Positions 29,182-39,269 of a stretch of 64,000 bases of DNA are shown here, piece after piece. The translations under genes were made by a program, and so were the position numbers. How positions within the stretch are numbered: the first letter of the stretch is position 1; every line of letters starts with the position of its first letter. Source of the DNA: DHVE2 group archaeon (GTDB taxonomy: Archaea > Thermoplasmatota > Thermoplasmata > Thermoplasmatales > Aciduliprofundaceae); assembly GCA_026993785.1 (NCBI GenBank), contig JALWRZ010000007.1:62001-126000 (forward strand). The letters are read 5' to 3'. The notes beneath the pieces are model-generated. The model saw only the letters and a program-made list of their open reading frames with translations. It was not told where the DNA came from and made no database searches.

Positions 29182-30111
29182 TCAATTTTGATTTTCAACA
29201 CGAAATCCTTCTCTGCTTATCCTCACCTTATAGGCTTCAAATCCTGCAGAATTTAGAGCCTTTACCACTTCATCCTGCTCATCGGTAAGCGCAACTATAG
29301 AGCCCCCGCCGCCTGCACCCGTAATCTTGGCCCCGTAGGAGTGTTTCCTTGCTATTTCCAGCATCTTTTTAAGCACAGGATGGTTTACTCCGAGAATCGT
29401 GAGAAGCTTGTTATTCTTATCCATAAGCTCGCCGATTTTTTCATAATCCTCACTCTCCAAGGGCTCGATGGCGCTGAGGGTAAGTTTTCCAATCTCTTTC
29501 ACCACATCCCTGGCAAAGGAGTTCCATTGATAGAATCTCCTCACACGGGCTACCATTTCCGCGGTAGAGGCCCTTATGCCTGAGAATCCAACCACCAGCT
29601 TAAGCTCCGGCACCTCGATATGATGTATCCTCCATACCACTCCATTCTTCTCTATCTCCCACAGATAATTCTCTCGCAGAGTTTTATCAACGAGAATACC
29701 CTTCCCATGGGTTACAGTGCTGGTATCAATGGGACTTGCCCTTCCTTGGGTTATGTATTCCACCTCAAACCCCAATTTAGCTACATCTTCCTCATTAACC
29801 GCGCCCTTGGAACTTAAAAGTGCAGCTATCATAGCCACAGTTATGGATGCGGATGACCCCATCCCGGAGGAGGAAGGTATATCGCTCTGTGTTATAATTT
29901 CCAGAGGTCCATTATCCCAGCATAGCTTTATGGCGTTTCTTATGTAGCTATGATACTTATCCTGCATTGGATATCCATTTACCGTATACTCGCTGCCAGG
30001 ATAAACTTCAACGGTGGTGCGCAGATTTAGTGCCACAGCTATTGCAGGCTCGCCATAAACAACAGCATGCTCTCCGAAGAGTATAACTTTGGCAGGCGCC
30101 GATGCTTCCAC
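29182..30111 (-). CDS. mvk: Mevalonate kinase
   Basis: A 309-residue GHMP kinase that phosphorylates mevalonate for isoprenoid lipid synthesis. It starts with APAKVILFGEHAVVYGEPAI, has the ATP-binding loop PSSSGMGSSASITVA (about 98-112), the catalytic Asp in SPIDTSTVTHGKG, and the C-terminal AKITGAGGGGSIVAL. Length is normal. Upstream and on the same strand is the M42 peptidase, 36 bases away. Confidence 0.95.
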   Translation of the reverse strand: MEASAPAKVILFGEHAVVYGEPAIAVALNLRTTVEVYPGSEYTVNGYPMQDKYHSYIRNAIKLCWDNGPLEIITQSDIPSSSGMGSSASITVAMIAALLSSKGAVNEEDVAKLGFEVEYITQGRASPIDTSTVTHGKGILVDKTLRENYLWEIEKNGVVWRIHHIEVPELKLVVGFSGIRASTAEMVARVRRFYQWNSFARDVVKEIGKLTLSAIEPLESEDYEKIGELMDKNNKLLTILGVNHPVLKKMLEIARKHSYGAKITGAGGGGSIVALTDEQDEVVKALNSAGFEAYKVRISREGFRVENQN

Positions 30112-30147
30112 AGGGTATTATCGGGAGGATTATGATAAATCTTTTCC

Positions 30148-31152
30148 TCAAAGCGATAGATCAAGTTTATGTATCTCTTTTAAAGCATTGGTGATGAGCT
30201 TTACCGCATTTTCCAAATCTCCTTTGTCAAGCATTTCCACACTGGAGTGCATATATCTCAGGGGAATGGAAATCACGGTCGTGGCCACGCCTTCTCGGGC
30301 CATCTGGATTACATCGGCATCCGTGCCACTCCTGGAAGGATTTGCCTCAAGCTGATACGGGATATCCCCCGCGCTCTCTATGAAATGCTTAACAACCTTG
30401 GGATGTCCTGTGGGGCCTATTCCTATGGTGGGTCCTTTGCCAAGCTCCACCGAAAGCTCCTCCTTGCCCATGGAGGGCATCCGGGCGTGGGTGACATCCA
30501 CAGCAATTCCAATATCCGGATAAACACCAAAGCTGGAAACCATGGCTCCTCGAAGTCCTATCTCCTCCTGTACCGTGGCCACAAAATAAACGGTGGCATC
30601 GCTTTCCAAGCTCTCCATAACACGAAGAAGAACATATACACCGCTTCTATCATCGAGCGCCGTGGCTACGACCCTATTTCCAAGTTCATAGTAACTGGGG
30701 AGGAATGTGCCTACATCACCTATTCCCACAAGTTTCTCTGCATCCTCCTTGGATTCAACGCCTATATCAACACGCAGCTCTTTTATCTCTTTCTTCTCTT
30801 CCTTCTTCTGAAGATGAGGTGGTTTCTCACCTATTACTCCGTAAACATAGCCCTTCTTTCCCCTTATACGCAAAACTCTGGAACGCAAGGTAACGGGATT
30901 AATTCCGCCCATGGGGGATATCACCAGAAAACCGTCATCGGTTATTCCCCTCACCATGAATCCTATCTGGTCCATGTGCGCTGCAAGCATAACCTTCACT
31001 TCGTTGCCTTTCTTAACACCGATTACATTACCCAGACGATCCACGCGAACCTCGTCAAGATGCTTTTCCATATGCTCCCTCACAATGCTCCGAATTTCAT
31101 CTTCAAATCCTGGTACTCCAAAAGCTTCCACAAGTTTCTTTAGCAGCTCCAT
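30148..31152 (-). CDS. M42-family TET aminopeptidase
   Basis: A 334-residue dinuclear zinc peptidase of the M42 family, which forms dodecameric tetrahedral particles and trims peptides made by the proteasome. Metal and catalytic residues are visible: AAHMDQIGF (His and Asp), ALDDRSGVYVLL (bridging Asp), VQEEIGLRGA (catalytic Glu pair), AVDVTHA and the C-terminal RYMHSSVEM His. A charged insert (about 105-130, EKKEIKELRVDI) is in the flap domain region. Substrate preference (glutamyl, leucyl, deblocking) cannot be told. Confidence 0.93.
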   Translation of the reverse strand: MELLKKLVEAFGVPGFEDEIRSIVREHMEKHLDEVRVDRLGNVIGVKKGNEVKVMLAAHMDQIGFMVRGITDDGFLVISPMGGINPVTLRSRVLRIRGKKGYVYGVIGEKPPHLQKKEEKKEIKELRVDIGVESKEDAEKLVGIGDVGTFLPSYYELGNRVVATALDDRSGVYVLLRVMESLESDATVYFVATVQEEIGLRGAMVSSFGVYPDIGIAVDVTHARMPSMGKEELSVELGKGPTIGIGPTGHPKVVKHFIESAGDIPYQLEANPSRSGTDADVIQMAREGVATTVISIPLRYMHSSVEMLDKGDLENAVKLITNALKEIHKLDLSL

Positions 31153-31234
31153 GAATTTGAAAAAGCTACCGCTTATTTAACTCTTTCATTGCCCGGAAGA
31201 TTACATTTTAATATTCTCAATACATCCCTATTTT

Positions 31235-31750
31235 ATGCGGTGTTTCATAGCAATAGAGATTCCGTTCACCCGAAATATGGAGGAGTTGCAAAAAAGCATC
31301 GAGGGAAGGGTTAAGCTGGTGGAGAAGGAGAATATGCACATAACCCTCAAATTTTTGGGAGAGATAAATCAGGATATGGTGAAAAAGATAAAAGATATCG
31401 TGGAAGAGTGCAAAACCTCTCCATTCTCTATCTCTCTGCACGGGGTCGGATTCTTTCCCAACGAGCGATATATCCGCGTGATATGGATAGGAATTGAGCC
31501 CCCGGACGAAATTATAGCCATTTCCAGATGTATTGATGAGAAGCTTTCAAAGCTTGGATTTGAGAAGGAGAGAAGCTATGTGCCCCATCTTACAGTTGCT
31601 CGAGCTAAGGGACCCATAAAGATAAAGAATCTGGAAAAATTCAGAAACATGGAATTTGCAAAGGTGGACGTGGCAGAGATAAAAATTAAAAAGAGCACGT
31701 TGACCCAGAGAGGCCCCATTTACGAGGACCTTGAGGTCATTCAGCTGTAA
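31235..31750 (+). CDS. thpR: RNA 2',3'-cyclic phosphodiesterase (ThpR/LigT)
   Basis: A 171-residue 2H phosphoesterase with both catalytic HxT motifs: HITL at about 35-38 and HLTV at about 118-121. It opens 2',3'-cyclic phosphate RNA ends and in some archaea takes part in tRNA splicing-related ligation. Starts MRCFIAIEIP, the usual family N terminus. A TATA-like CATTTTAATATT about 25 bases before the ATG suggests a leaderless message. Overlaps the convergent downstream gene by 10 bases. Confidence 0.92.
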   Translation: MRCFIAIEIPFTRNMEELQKSIEGRVKLVEKENMHITLKFLGEINQDMVKKIKDIVEECKTSPFSISLHGVGFFPNERYIRVIWIGIEPPDEIIAISRCIDEKLSKLGFEKERSYVPHLTVARAKGPIKIKNLEKFRNMEFAKVDVAEIKIKKSTLTQRGPIYEDLEVIQL

Positions 31751-32013
31751 TAAATTTTCTCCTCCTCGCTCTCCTCCTCCAGCTCCTCTGCAAGTTCAAT
31801 CACATCTATTGATGCTATAGCACCTAGGGGAATGAGCCTCAGTTTACCTTTCATCTCACCGTGGTTTTCGTCAAGCTCTATGCATATGGAGGTATCTTCT
31901 CCCAGTGCTACAAAGCCACGAAATATACCACTGCTCTTCACCACCATCTCATTGGAGGAGACAGAATATACCACGCACTTGGAGCCGGGAGTCAGTTTCT
32001 CCAATTGGCTCAC
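31741..32013 (-). CDS. Small acidic beta-rich protein, partner of the adjacent regulator
   Basis: A 90-residue protein with a beta-strand pattern (SKCVVYSVSSNEMVVKSSG, FRGFVALGEDTSICIELDE, KLRLIPLGAIASIDVIE) and an acidic tail (ELEEESEEEK). The strand layout is like small Sm/SH3-type barrels, but I cannot name a family. Its start overlaps the stop of the winged-helix gene upstream by four bases (ATGA), so the two are translationally coupled and probably act together. Confidence 0.65.
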   Translation of the reverse strand: MSQLEKLTPGSKCVVYSVSSNEMVVKSSGIFRGFVALGEDTSICIELDENHGEMKGKLRLIPLGAIASIDVIELAEELEEESEEEKIYYS

Positions 32014-32447
32014 CTCCTTACAAGGGATGATATATGCTCCACCATCATACGGTAATTCTGCATTGCTAAATTAACATTTGCCTCCACAAAGGTCCACGCC
32101 TTGGCAAGGTCACCATATCTCAACCTGTATCTCTTGTTCATCCCCTCCTGCTTCTCTTCCAGAATATCTAGGGATTTCAGCTTGTTGAGATGCCTGTAAA
32201 GCGTGGGTCTCGTAGTTTTTAGATATGCAAGAAGCTCATCTACGCTCCACCATCTCTCCCCACGCTCCAGAAAACATTCTTTAAAAAGTACATAAGGCAC
32301 AGATTTGATGGCAGTATCAAAATCCCTTTGAGGGTCTATTCTTGGCAAATACCCTATGGAGCTCAAAAATGTTAGTAGAACCACATCCAGGTTCTTCTCA
32401 TGCTTCATGGGATTCACAATGTTAATATTTATTTCAAACATAGGCAT
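32010..32447 (-). CDS. Winged-helix transcription regulator
   Basis: A protein of up to 145 residues. The middle (about 60-112: ERWWSVDELLAYLKTTRPTL, then YRHLNKLKSLDILEEKQEGM) is a winged-helix DNA-binding domain, and the C terminus (AKAWTFVEANVNLAMQNYRM) is a long helix likely used for dimerisation. Its promoter TATA (TATTTAAA, 32463-32470) directly touches the conserved end of repeat copy B. That TATA box is 25 bases from the internal ATG 32441, so translation may start there and not at 32447. Confidence 0.75.
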   Translation of the reverse strand: MPMFEININIVNPMKHEKNLDVVLLTFLSSIGYLPRIDPQRDFDTAIKSVPYVLFKECFLERGERWWSVDELLAYLKTTRPTLYRHLNKLKSLDILEEKQEGMNKRYRLRYGDLAKAWTFVEANVNLAMQNYRMMVEHISSLVRR

Positions 32448-32467
32448 CTATAACCGTTGAGTTATTT

Positions 32468-32828
32468 AAAACCTTCCCAATGAAGGGGGTTTCACCCCCT
32501 CTCTACACCCCCCTAAAGATAAGGGAGAGGGGTAGAGGGGAGAAGAGCATCATAAGATGCGAGCTTGCCCTCCGCAGGAGGGCTAAACGAGCAAATCCTG
32601 CGGATTTGCGAGCCAGCCCTGAAAAGGGCGCTGCGTAGGTTCTCCCTCGTTGGGAACCCGCCGGAGGTTCCGAGTTAAAAGGGAAGGGGGTAAAGGGGGA
32701 AATGAGCATTAGAAAATGCGAGCTTGCCCTGCGTTAGCAGGGTGCTGCGTAGATGTCCCCTCGTATAGAAACCCGCCGGAGGTTCCCAGGGTTGCAGGAG
32801 GGGATGGGAACCCGCTGGTGGTTCCCAT
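32468..32828. repeat. Composite dispersed repeat, copy B
   Basis: Same family as copy A, in opposite orientation. It starts with AAACCTTCCCAATGAAGGGGG at the TATA box of the winged-helix gene, continues with a G-rich/GTAGAGGGG module, GCATCATAAGATGC, the palindrome GCAAATCC-TGC-GGATTTGC, CCAGCCCTGAAAAGGGCGCTGCGTAG and two GAACC-CGC(C/T)GG-AGGTTC type hairpins, and ends at GGGAACCCGCTGGTGGTTCCC. Its last 90 bases match the first 90 of copy A in reverse complement with only a few changes. It lies between the regulator and the 3' end of lysO. Confidence 0.85.
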
Positions 32829-32834
32829 AGATTT

Positions 32835-33422
32835 TCAAAATTGGAGAATCAGGGGGACGAGAAACATAACTGCTGAGGTAACTATGAAGCCGTGAATGAA
32901 GGAGACAAGAACATTCTCTGGCGTTCCGTATTTCTTCACTATTCCCAGTGTGGAGTCCATGGTGCTTGCTCCACCTAAGCTAACCAGGATATTGCTGGGT
33001 ATTCTACGCACTCCTATGGGATAAGCGAGAACCATTACCATCTCTCTGAGAAGATTCGCAAGGAAACCTATTGTGCCGTAAAGTGGTGAATACTGAGCTA
33101 TAATAGGGCCAGTAAAAGTATACCAGCCACATCCTGCAGTTACCGCCATGGCCCATTTAAGCGGAATACCCAGAATAAAGGCTCCCAAGATGCCGCCAAG
33201 AATTGCACCAACGAGTGTGAGGAGGGGTATAATCAGGGATGCCCTACCTGCTTTTTTGAGATTTTTTATCCCTTCCAGTCCCATATCCAGCCCAACTATG
33301 AAAATCAGGAAATAGAGTGCTATCTCATATATTTCCCCCGTGTCCACGGGAAGCAGCTTTCCAGCAAGGAATCCCACAAGTAGAGATATGAGAATTATGT
33401 AGATATACTTCAAGCAAGCCAC
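32835..33422 (-). CDS. LysO-like exporter (DUF340), C-terminal part of a split protein
   Basis: A 195-residue membrane protein with about five or six helices, matching the larger C-terminal part of the lysine exporter LysO (YbjE/DUF340). Recognisable are the LIFIVGLDMGLEGIKNL segment, GCGWYTFTGPIIAQYS and LGGASTMDSTLG. In bacteria LysO is one chain of about 300 residues; here the N-terminal helices are encoded by the preceding gene, which overlaps by 13 bases. Exported substrate is inferred only from the family. Confidence 0.78.
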   Translation of the reverse strand: MACLKYIYIILISLLVGFLAGKLLPVDTGEIYEIALYFLIFIVGLDMGLEGIKNLKKAGRASLIIPLLTLVGAILGGILGAFILGIPLKWAMAVTAGCGWYTFTGPIIAQYSPLYGTIGFLANLLREMVMVLAYPIGVRRIPSNILVSLGGASTMDSTLGIVKKYGTPENVLVSFIHGFIVTSAVMFLVPLILQF

Positions 33423-33676
33423 CTCCTGAGAGGGATTGCAAGCAGCAAAGGCATAATTATGGCAAGAAAAGATAAAATAAGGGAAGAAAGAAGAACAAAG
33501 GATGCATCTATCCTAACCCTCGCTATTTTCATTCCCATAAAGAAAATAAGCACAGCCATAGTTATGCTAACCAGAACCTCTATTTTCCTTCTAATCTCCT
33601 CCTTTTTATTTACTGTTTTCTTTCTTATGAAATAGCCCAGCGCGAAACCAAGGATCAGGGGAATAAAAATGTTCAT
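33410..33676 (-). CDS. LysO-like exporter (DUF340), N-terminal part of a split protein
   Basis: An 88-residue membrane protein with about three helices and a Lys/Arg-rich loop (FIRKKTVNKKEEIRRKIEV). It corresponds to the N-terminal DUF340 repeat of LysO. Its stop overlaps the start of the C-terminal part, so both halves are probably made together and assemble. The overlap in two different frames and intact starts argue for a natural split; a sequencing frameshift cannot be excluded from this window. Confidence 0.7.
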   Translation of the reverse strand: MNIFIPLILGFALGYFIRKKTVNKKEEIRRKIEVLVSITMAVLIFFMGMKIARVRIDASFVLLSSLILSFLAIIMPLLLAIPLRRWLA

Positions 33677-33726
33677 GCTAAGGTATTTGATATCCCCCTA
33701 ATAAAATTAATGGGAGGAGAGATTGA

Positions 33727-35907
<2,181 letters not shown>

Positions 35908-35941
35908 TTACATCACCTCTCTCAAAAAAGGAGAAAAAGAT

Positions 35942-36358
35942 TTATTCTATCTGGACTCTCTTCTTTTCTCCCTTCTCCTTCTTCATCCTTATAACCAGTA
36001 TTCCGTTCTCGAACTTTGCCTTCACGTCATCGGTGGATACCTTGGTTGGCAGCGTAACCGTTCTGTAATAGCGCTTCATTATCCTCTCCTTCTTGAAGTA
36101 GCCCTTTATCTTGTCCTCTTTCTCTTCGCTGAGCTCTGCCTGTATCTCCACGGTGGTTGGAGATACATTGAGCACTATGTCCTCCTTCTTCACCCCTGGC
36201 ATCTCTGCCTTTATTATAACTTCATCCTCAGTCTCATATATATCCATCACTGGCATCTTGTAATCCTGAGAGAACTCCTTGCGCATGGCCTCGAATTCCC
36301 TTTCCATCTCAGTCATCATGTCGTGCATTTCCTTAAACACCCTGTCTCCCAGTATCAT
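35942..36358 (-). CDS. Small heat shock protein (Hsp20/alpha-crystallin)
   Basis: A 138-residue chaperone that binds unfolding proteins. The alpha-crystallin domain spans about residues 40-125: VMDIYETEDEVIIKAEMPGV, then VNVSPTTVEIQAELSEE-type strands and the closing FENGILVIRMKKEK (A/GxL motif as NGIL). A short C-terminal VQIE replaces the usual IxI motif. A strong AAGGAGGTGATG ribosome binding site precedes the ATG, and paired GTTAAC sites lie in the leader. Confidence 0.94.
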   Translation of the reverse strand: MILGDRVFKEMHDMMTEMEREFEAMRKEFSQDYKMPVMDIYETEDEVIIKAEMPGVKKEDIVLNVSPTTVEIQAELSEEKEDKIKGYFKKERIMKRYYRTVTLPTKVSTDDVKAKFENGILVIRMKKEKGEKKRVQIE

Positions 36359-36381
36359 CTTTCATCACCTCCTTTTTAGTA

Positions 36382-36398
36382 GTTAACTTTTGGTTAAC
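36382..36398 (-). promoter_or_regulatory. Candidate heat-shock operator, paired GTTAAC sites
   Basis: GTTAAC occurs at 36382-36387 and 36393-36398; the centres are 11 bases apart, one DNA turn. They sit just downstream of the predicted start site of the hsp20 transcript (TATA ATTTATATA at 36425-36433). A repressor bound here would block RNA polymerase, as Phr-type heat-shock regulators do in other archaea. No binding data; inference from position and symmetry. Confidence 0.45.
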
Positions 36399-36495
36399 AA
36401 CCTAATTCTGTTATGCAGAACTTCTATATAAATCTTTCGGTCATGTGTTATGGTTTTGCTCATTGCATATAAGTTTTTATAGAGCAGATATATGC

Positions 36496-37143
36496 ATGCC
36501 TGTGAATGAGATTTCTAAAGTTATTGAGATACTTCGTAAAACGGTGCCTCCGCACCCCTACAAATCTAGAGATCCTTTTAGAGTTTTAATTGCTACTGTG
36601 ATTTCGCAGCGCACTAAGGATGAGGTCACCTACGAGGTAGCTGAGAAACTTTTCCAAAAGTATCCCACGGCAGAGAAACTGAAGGATGCTCCCGTGGAGG
36701 AAATTGCCCGGCTTATATATCCTGCAGGATTCTACAGGGAGAAGGCAAAGAAAATAAAGGAAATTGCAAAGTTAATATGGGAGAAATATAAAGGAAAAGT
36801 TCCCACAACCCTTGATGAGCTTCTTAAGCTTCCCGGTGTGGGGAGAAAAACTGCCAATATAGTGCTATCCAGATGCTACGGCAAAGATGCCATAGCGGTG
36901 GATACTCATGTGCACAGAATCTCCAACAGGCTGGGGTGGGTGTACACTAAAAATCCACTTGAGACAGAGAATGCCCTCATGAAAGTCCTCCCCCGTAAGT
37001 ACTGGCGGGATATAAACGAGCTTTTGGTTATGTTTGGAAGAACCATATGTAGACCTCAGGCACCCAAATGTGATATATGTCCCGTGAAACAATACTGCAA
37101 ATATTACCAAGAAAAAGAAAGTGGGGGTGGCAGGTCAGCGTGA
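36496..37143 (+). CDS. nth: Endonuclease III
   Basis: A 215-residue base-excision repair glycosylase/AP lyase. The helix-hairpin-helix LPGVGRKTANIVL with the catalytic Lys, the VDTHVHRISNRLGW segment with the catalytic Asp, and the 4Fe-4S cluster C(x6)C(x2)C(x5)C (CRPQAPKCDICPVKQYC) are all present. The frame is open from 36445, but ATG 36496 fits better: a TATA-like CATATAAGTTTTTA at about 36463-36476 places transcription start close to it and it begins at the family N terminus. Confidence 0.94.
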   Translation: MPVNEISKVIEILRKTVPPHPYKSRDPFRVLIATVISQRTKDEVTYEVAEKLFQKYPTAEKLKDAPVEEIARLIYPAGFYREKAKKIKEIAKLIWEKYKGKVPTTLDELLKLPGVGRKTANIVLSRCYGKDAIAVDTHVHRISNRLGWVYTKNPLETENALMKVLPRKYWRDINELLVMFGRTICRPQAPKCDICPVKQYCKYYQEKESGGGRSA

Positions 37144-37178
37144 TATCTGACTCAGGGATGAATAGATGAGGGGAGGAT

Positions 37179-37244
37179 TTACCTCTTATTCTGGTATTCC
37201 TTCGCCTTTATCTTTCCATACTGAACCATTATCTCTATCATCAT
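37179..37244 (-). CDS. 21-residue micro-ORF with a strong ribosome binding site
   Basis: ATG at 37244 reads MMIEIMVQYGKIKAKEYQNKR and stops at 37179. GGAGGTGA, fully complementary to the archaeal 16S 3' end, sits at 37258-37251 with a six-base spacer, better than the site of most genes here. The peptide is hydrophobic first and strongly basic at the end. No family is recognised; it could be a real micro-protein or a leader peptide without downstream gene. It lies in a 266-base gap between nth and the divergent Lrp-type gene; nothing else was seen there. Confidence 0.4.
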   Translation of the reverse strand: MMIEIMVQYGKIKAKEYQNKR

Positions 37245-37392
37245 TTTTCATCACCTCCCTTACCTCTAATTCCATTATTTACACCAAGTATATGAATGCT
37301 TGTTCAATTTAAGGAAAAAATATTGAACACTTTTCTTTAATTAGGTTATTATTGGAACTCAAAGTTTAAAAATGCGAAAAATTAAAAAGGCG

Positions 37393-37402
37393 GATACGTA
37401 TC
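37393..37402 (+). promoter_or_regulatory. Palindrome in the leader of the Lrp-type gene
   Basis: GATACGTATC is a perfect 10-base palindrome located between the TATA box (AGTTTAAAAATG, about 37361-37372) and the ATG at 37410. Lrp/AsnC regulators often bind their own promoter, so this could be an autoregulatory site; that is inferred from position only. Confidence 0.35.
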
Positions 37403-37409
37403 ACCATCC

Positions 37410-38270
37410 ATGGATGAGATGGATGTGCGTATTTTAAAGCTCCTGTGGGATGATGGCAGGATTCCCATTTACAGAATTGCAGAAAAAATAGGGCTATCCA
37501 ATGCCGCAGTTAACAAGAGAATTGAAGCCATGAAAAAAAGAGGTGAATTGCTTGGGTTTTCTGTACTTCTAAATTCGGATAAAATTCTGGAAAGTGCGGT
37601 GATTTCTATCAGAACAAGAAAAAAGAGAAGTGAGGTGTGGAAAGCAGCGGAGAAAATAAAGGGATTAATGCATTTCATTGCCTGCTTAGGTGGAAGATAT
37701 TATGGAGAATTCTGGTACCGAGATAAATTGGAGCTCGAAGAAAAGGTGGAGTTATTCAAGGAGCTCACCTCTGCGTATAAAATTGATCTGTATTTGCATC
37801 GCAAGCTGGATAATGTGAAACTCACATCCTTAGATTGGGAGATAATAAAAGCGCTCAGCAGGGATGGGAGAATGCCTTTCCACCAGCTATCTAAGCTTCT
37901 CGGGGTATCCACCAAAACCATCTCCAAAAGATGGAAAAAGCTCCATGAGATGGATGTGTGCAAAGTATATCCCGTGATAAATAGGCCTCTGGCCCAAGAA
38001 CTGTTCTGGTTTTCCCTATTTATGGAGGTGGATGACCTTTCACTGGAGAGCAAAATAAGAAAGATGGAGAACCTATGGAGAACTTCTCTATTTTCCACAC
38101 CACCCATGGTTTATGGAGTATTTTATGCCAAGCGGGTGAAGCAGATAGATGAGACCATAGAAAGAATCTGGAACTTCAAAGAGGTAAAGAAAATATACTA
38201 TGAGATAATCGTGGAGGAGAGATTTTATCCCCAGTACATAGAGTATGTGGAGTACAAGTCCAAGAGCTAA
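37410..38270 (+). CDS. Double Lrp/AsnC-type transcription regulator
   Basis: A 286-residue protein made of two Lrp-like halves. The first winged helix (DVRILKLLWDDGRIPIYRIA, then EKIGLSNAAVNKRIEAM) is at about residues 5-42, the second (WEIIKALSRDGRMPFHQLS, then KLLGVSTKTISKRWKKL) at about 145-185; each is followed by a region that may be a diverged ligand-binding (RAM) domain. Usual Lrp proteins have about 150 residues and one HTH. The stop overlaps the convergent regulator gene by four bases. Targets are unknown. Confidence 0.82.
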   Translation: MDEMDVRILKLLWDDGRIPIYRIAEKIGLSNAAVNKRIEAMKKRGELLGFSVLLNSDKILESAVISIRTRKKRSEVWKAAEKIKGLMHFIACLGGRYYGEFWYRDKLELEEKVELFKELTSAYKIDLYLHRKLDNVKLTSLDWEIIKALSRDGRMPFHQLSKLLGVSTKTISKRWKKLHEMDVCKVYPVINRPLAQELFWFSLFMEVDDLSLESKIRKMENLWRTSLFSTPPMVYGVFYAKRVKQIDETIERIWNFKEVKKIYYEIIVEERFYPQYIEYVEYKSKS

Positions 38271-39244
38271 AGAAGGTTAAATATTTTCCTCTCACTATCC
38301 TCACTCAGTTTCAATCCAAAGCTCTGCAATGTTTCCCTGGCCAGTTCAATGGATAGCTCAAAGCTGTACTTAAATCCGTAAAATGCTTCCCTTATATCTC
38401 TCTGAGAGATCTTGAAAAGCTTGGACTCCAGTTTTATAAGCTCCTCCTTTCGCTCTTCAATCATATGGAAGGCTTTTCTGTAATAACGAAGGAATGATGC
38501 GAATTCCTCTGTATTTTCAACGGCTATATTTGAGGCAAGAGTACAGCAAGGATAATCTCCAAAGAGCTCCTCAAATCTCAGCATCTTGTATTTCTTAGAG
38601 AGCCTGGTTAAGTAAGGTTCCCAAATGGCTATGGCGTGGACCTCATCCTTTTCCAGCGCCCTTATCATTCTCTCCGGAGAGGAGAAATGCCTCACCACGC
38701 CGTGAATTCCTTTCCTTTCCATATATCGGTAAAGATTGTATTCCATGGTAGATAGTTCGCTGCTTCCAAAAATATCCCCCTTCTTTCTGATGATCAGACC
38801 TCCACCGTTATAGCCGCATCCAGCATTAATTCTCAGGGTCCGATAGACCAGGGCGAATAATGTCTGTGTTATTAAGGGGGAGCATCCTACATCCAGATAC
38901 CCTTCAGCTAAATCCTTGGTAAGGTTAAATGCATTATTGTATAGTTTGAGATGAATCTTAACCTTTTTGCAATCTCTATACACTAGGAGAATCGCAGGAT
39001 ACTCTATGGCCTTTAGAATGCCAATTCTAAGATGCCCCTTCTGGGGATAGGGCGAGTTCTCAATGCTCCATAGTCGATACGATTTACCTGCTACCTTCCT
39101 GCGAACTACCAGACCTCTATTTAGAAGATCCTTCAACGCCATTGATACCGTGCTTTTGCTGAACCCGTATACCCCACTAAGTTCTCCTTGAAGAATTCCA
39201 CTCTTTCCCGCTCTCTTTATAACTTCCAGTATTTCCTCTTTCAT
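38267..39244 (-). CDS. One-component regulator: winged helix fused to a substrate-binding-protein domain
   Basis: A 325-residue protein. Residues 1-65 are a MarR/IclR-like winged helix (GKSGILQGELSGVYGFSKST followed by VSMALKDLLNRGLV). From about 70 it resembles type 2 periplasmic binding proteins of the NMT1/SsuA kind: GHLRIGILKAIEYPAILL, the LAEGYLDVGCSPLITQT segment, DEVHAIAIWEPYLTRL and a C-terminal helical lobe. There is no signal peptide, so the domain should sense a small ligand inside the cell. Ligand and targets are unknown. It may act with the neighbouring Lrp-type gene. Confidence 0.75.
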   Translation of the reverse strand: MKEEILEVIKRAGKSGILQGELSGVYGFSKSTVSMALKDLLNRGLVVRRKVAGKSYRLWSIENSPYPQKGHLRIGILKAIEYPAILLVYRDCKKVKIHLKLYNNAFNLTKDLAEGYLDVGCSPLITQTLFALVYRTLRINAGCGYNGGGLIIRKKGDIFGSSELSTMEYNLYRYMERKGIHGVVRHFSSPERMIRALEKDEVHAIAIWEPYLTRLSKKYKMLRFEELFGDYPCCTLASNIAVENTEEFASFLRYYRKAFHMIEERKEELIKLESKLFKISQRDIREAFYGFKYSFELSIELARETLQSFGLKLSEDSERKIFNLL

Positions 39245-39269
39245 TCACAATAAAAAAGGAATAAGAGGA

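Noticed and set aside
30247-31143. A 298-codon frame on the plus strand
   Set aside because: It is entirely antisense to the M42 peptidase gene, whose catalytic residues are all present; the frame has no family features.
37168-37314. A plus-strand frame of about 49 codons starting ATGAGGGGAGG
   Set aside because: It is Ser/Pro-rich, antisense to the micro-ORF with the strong ribosome binding site, and has no site of its own.
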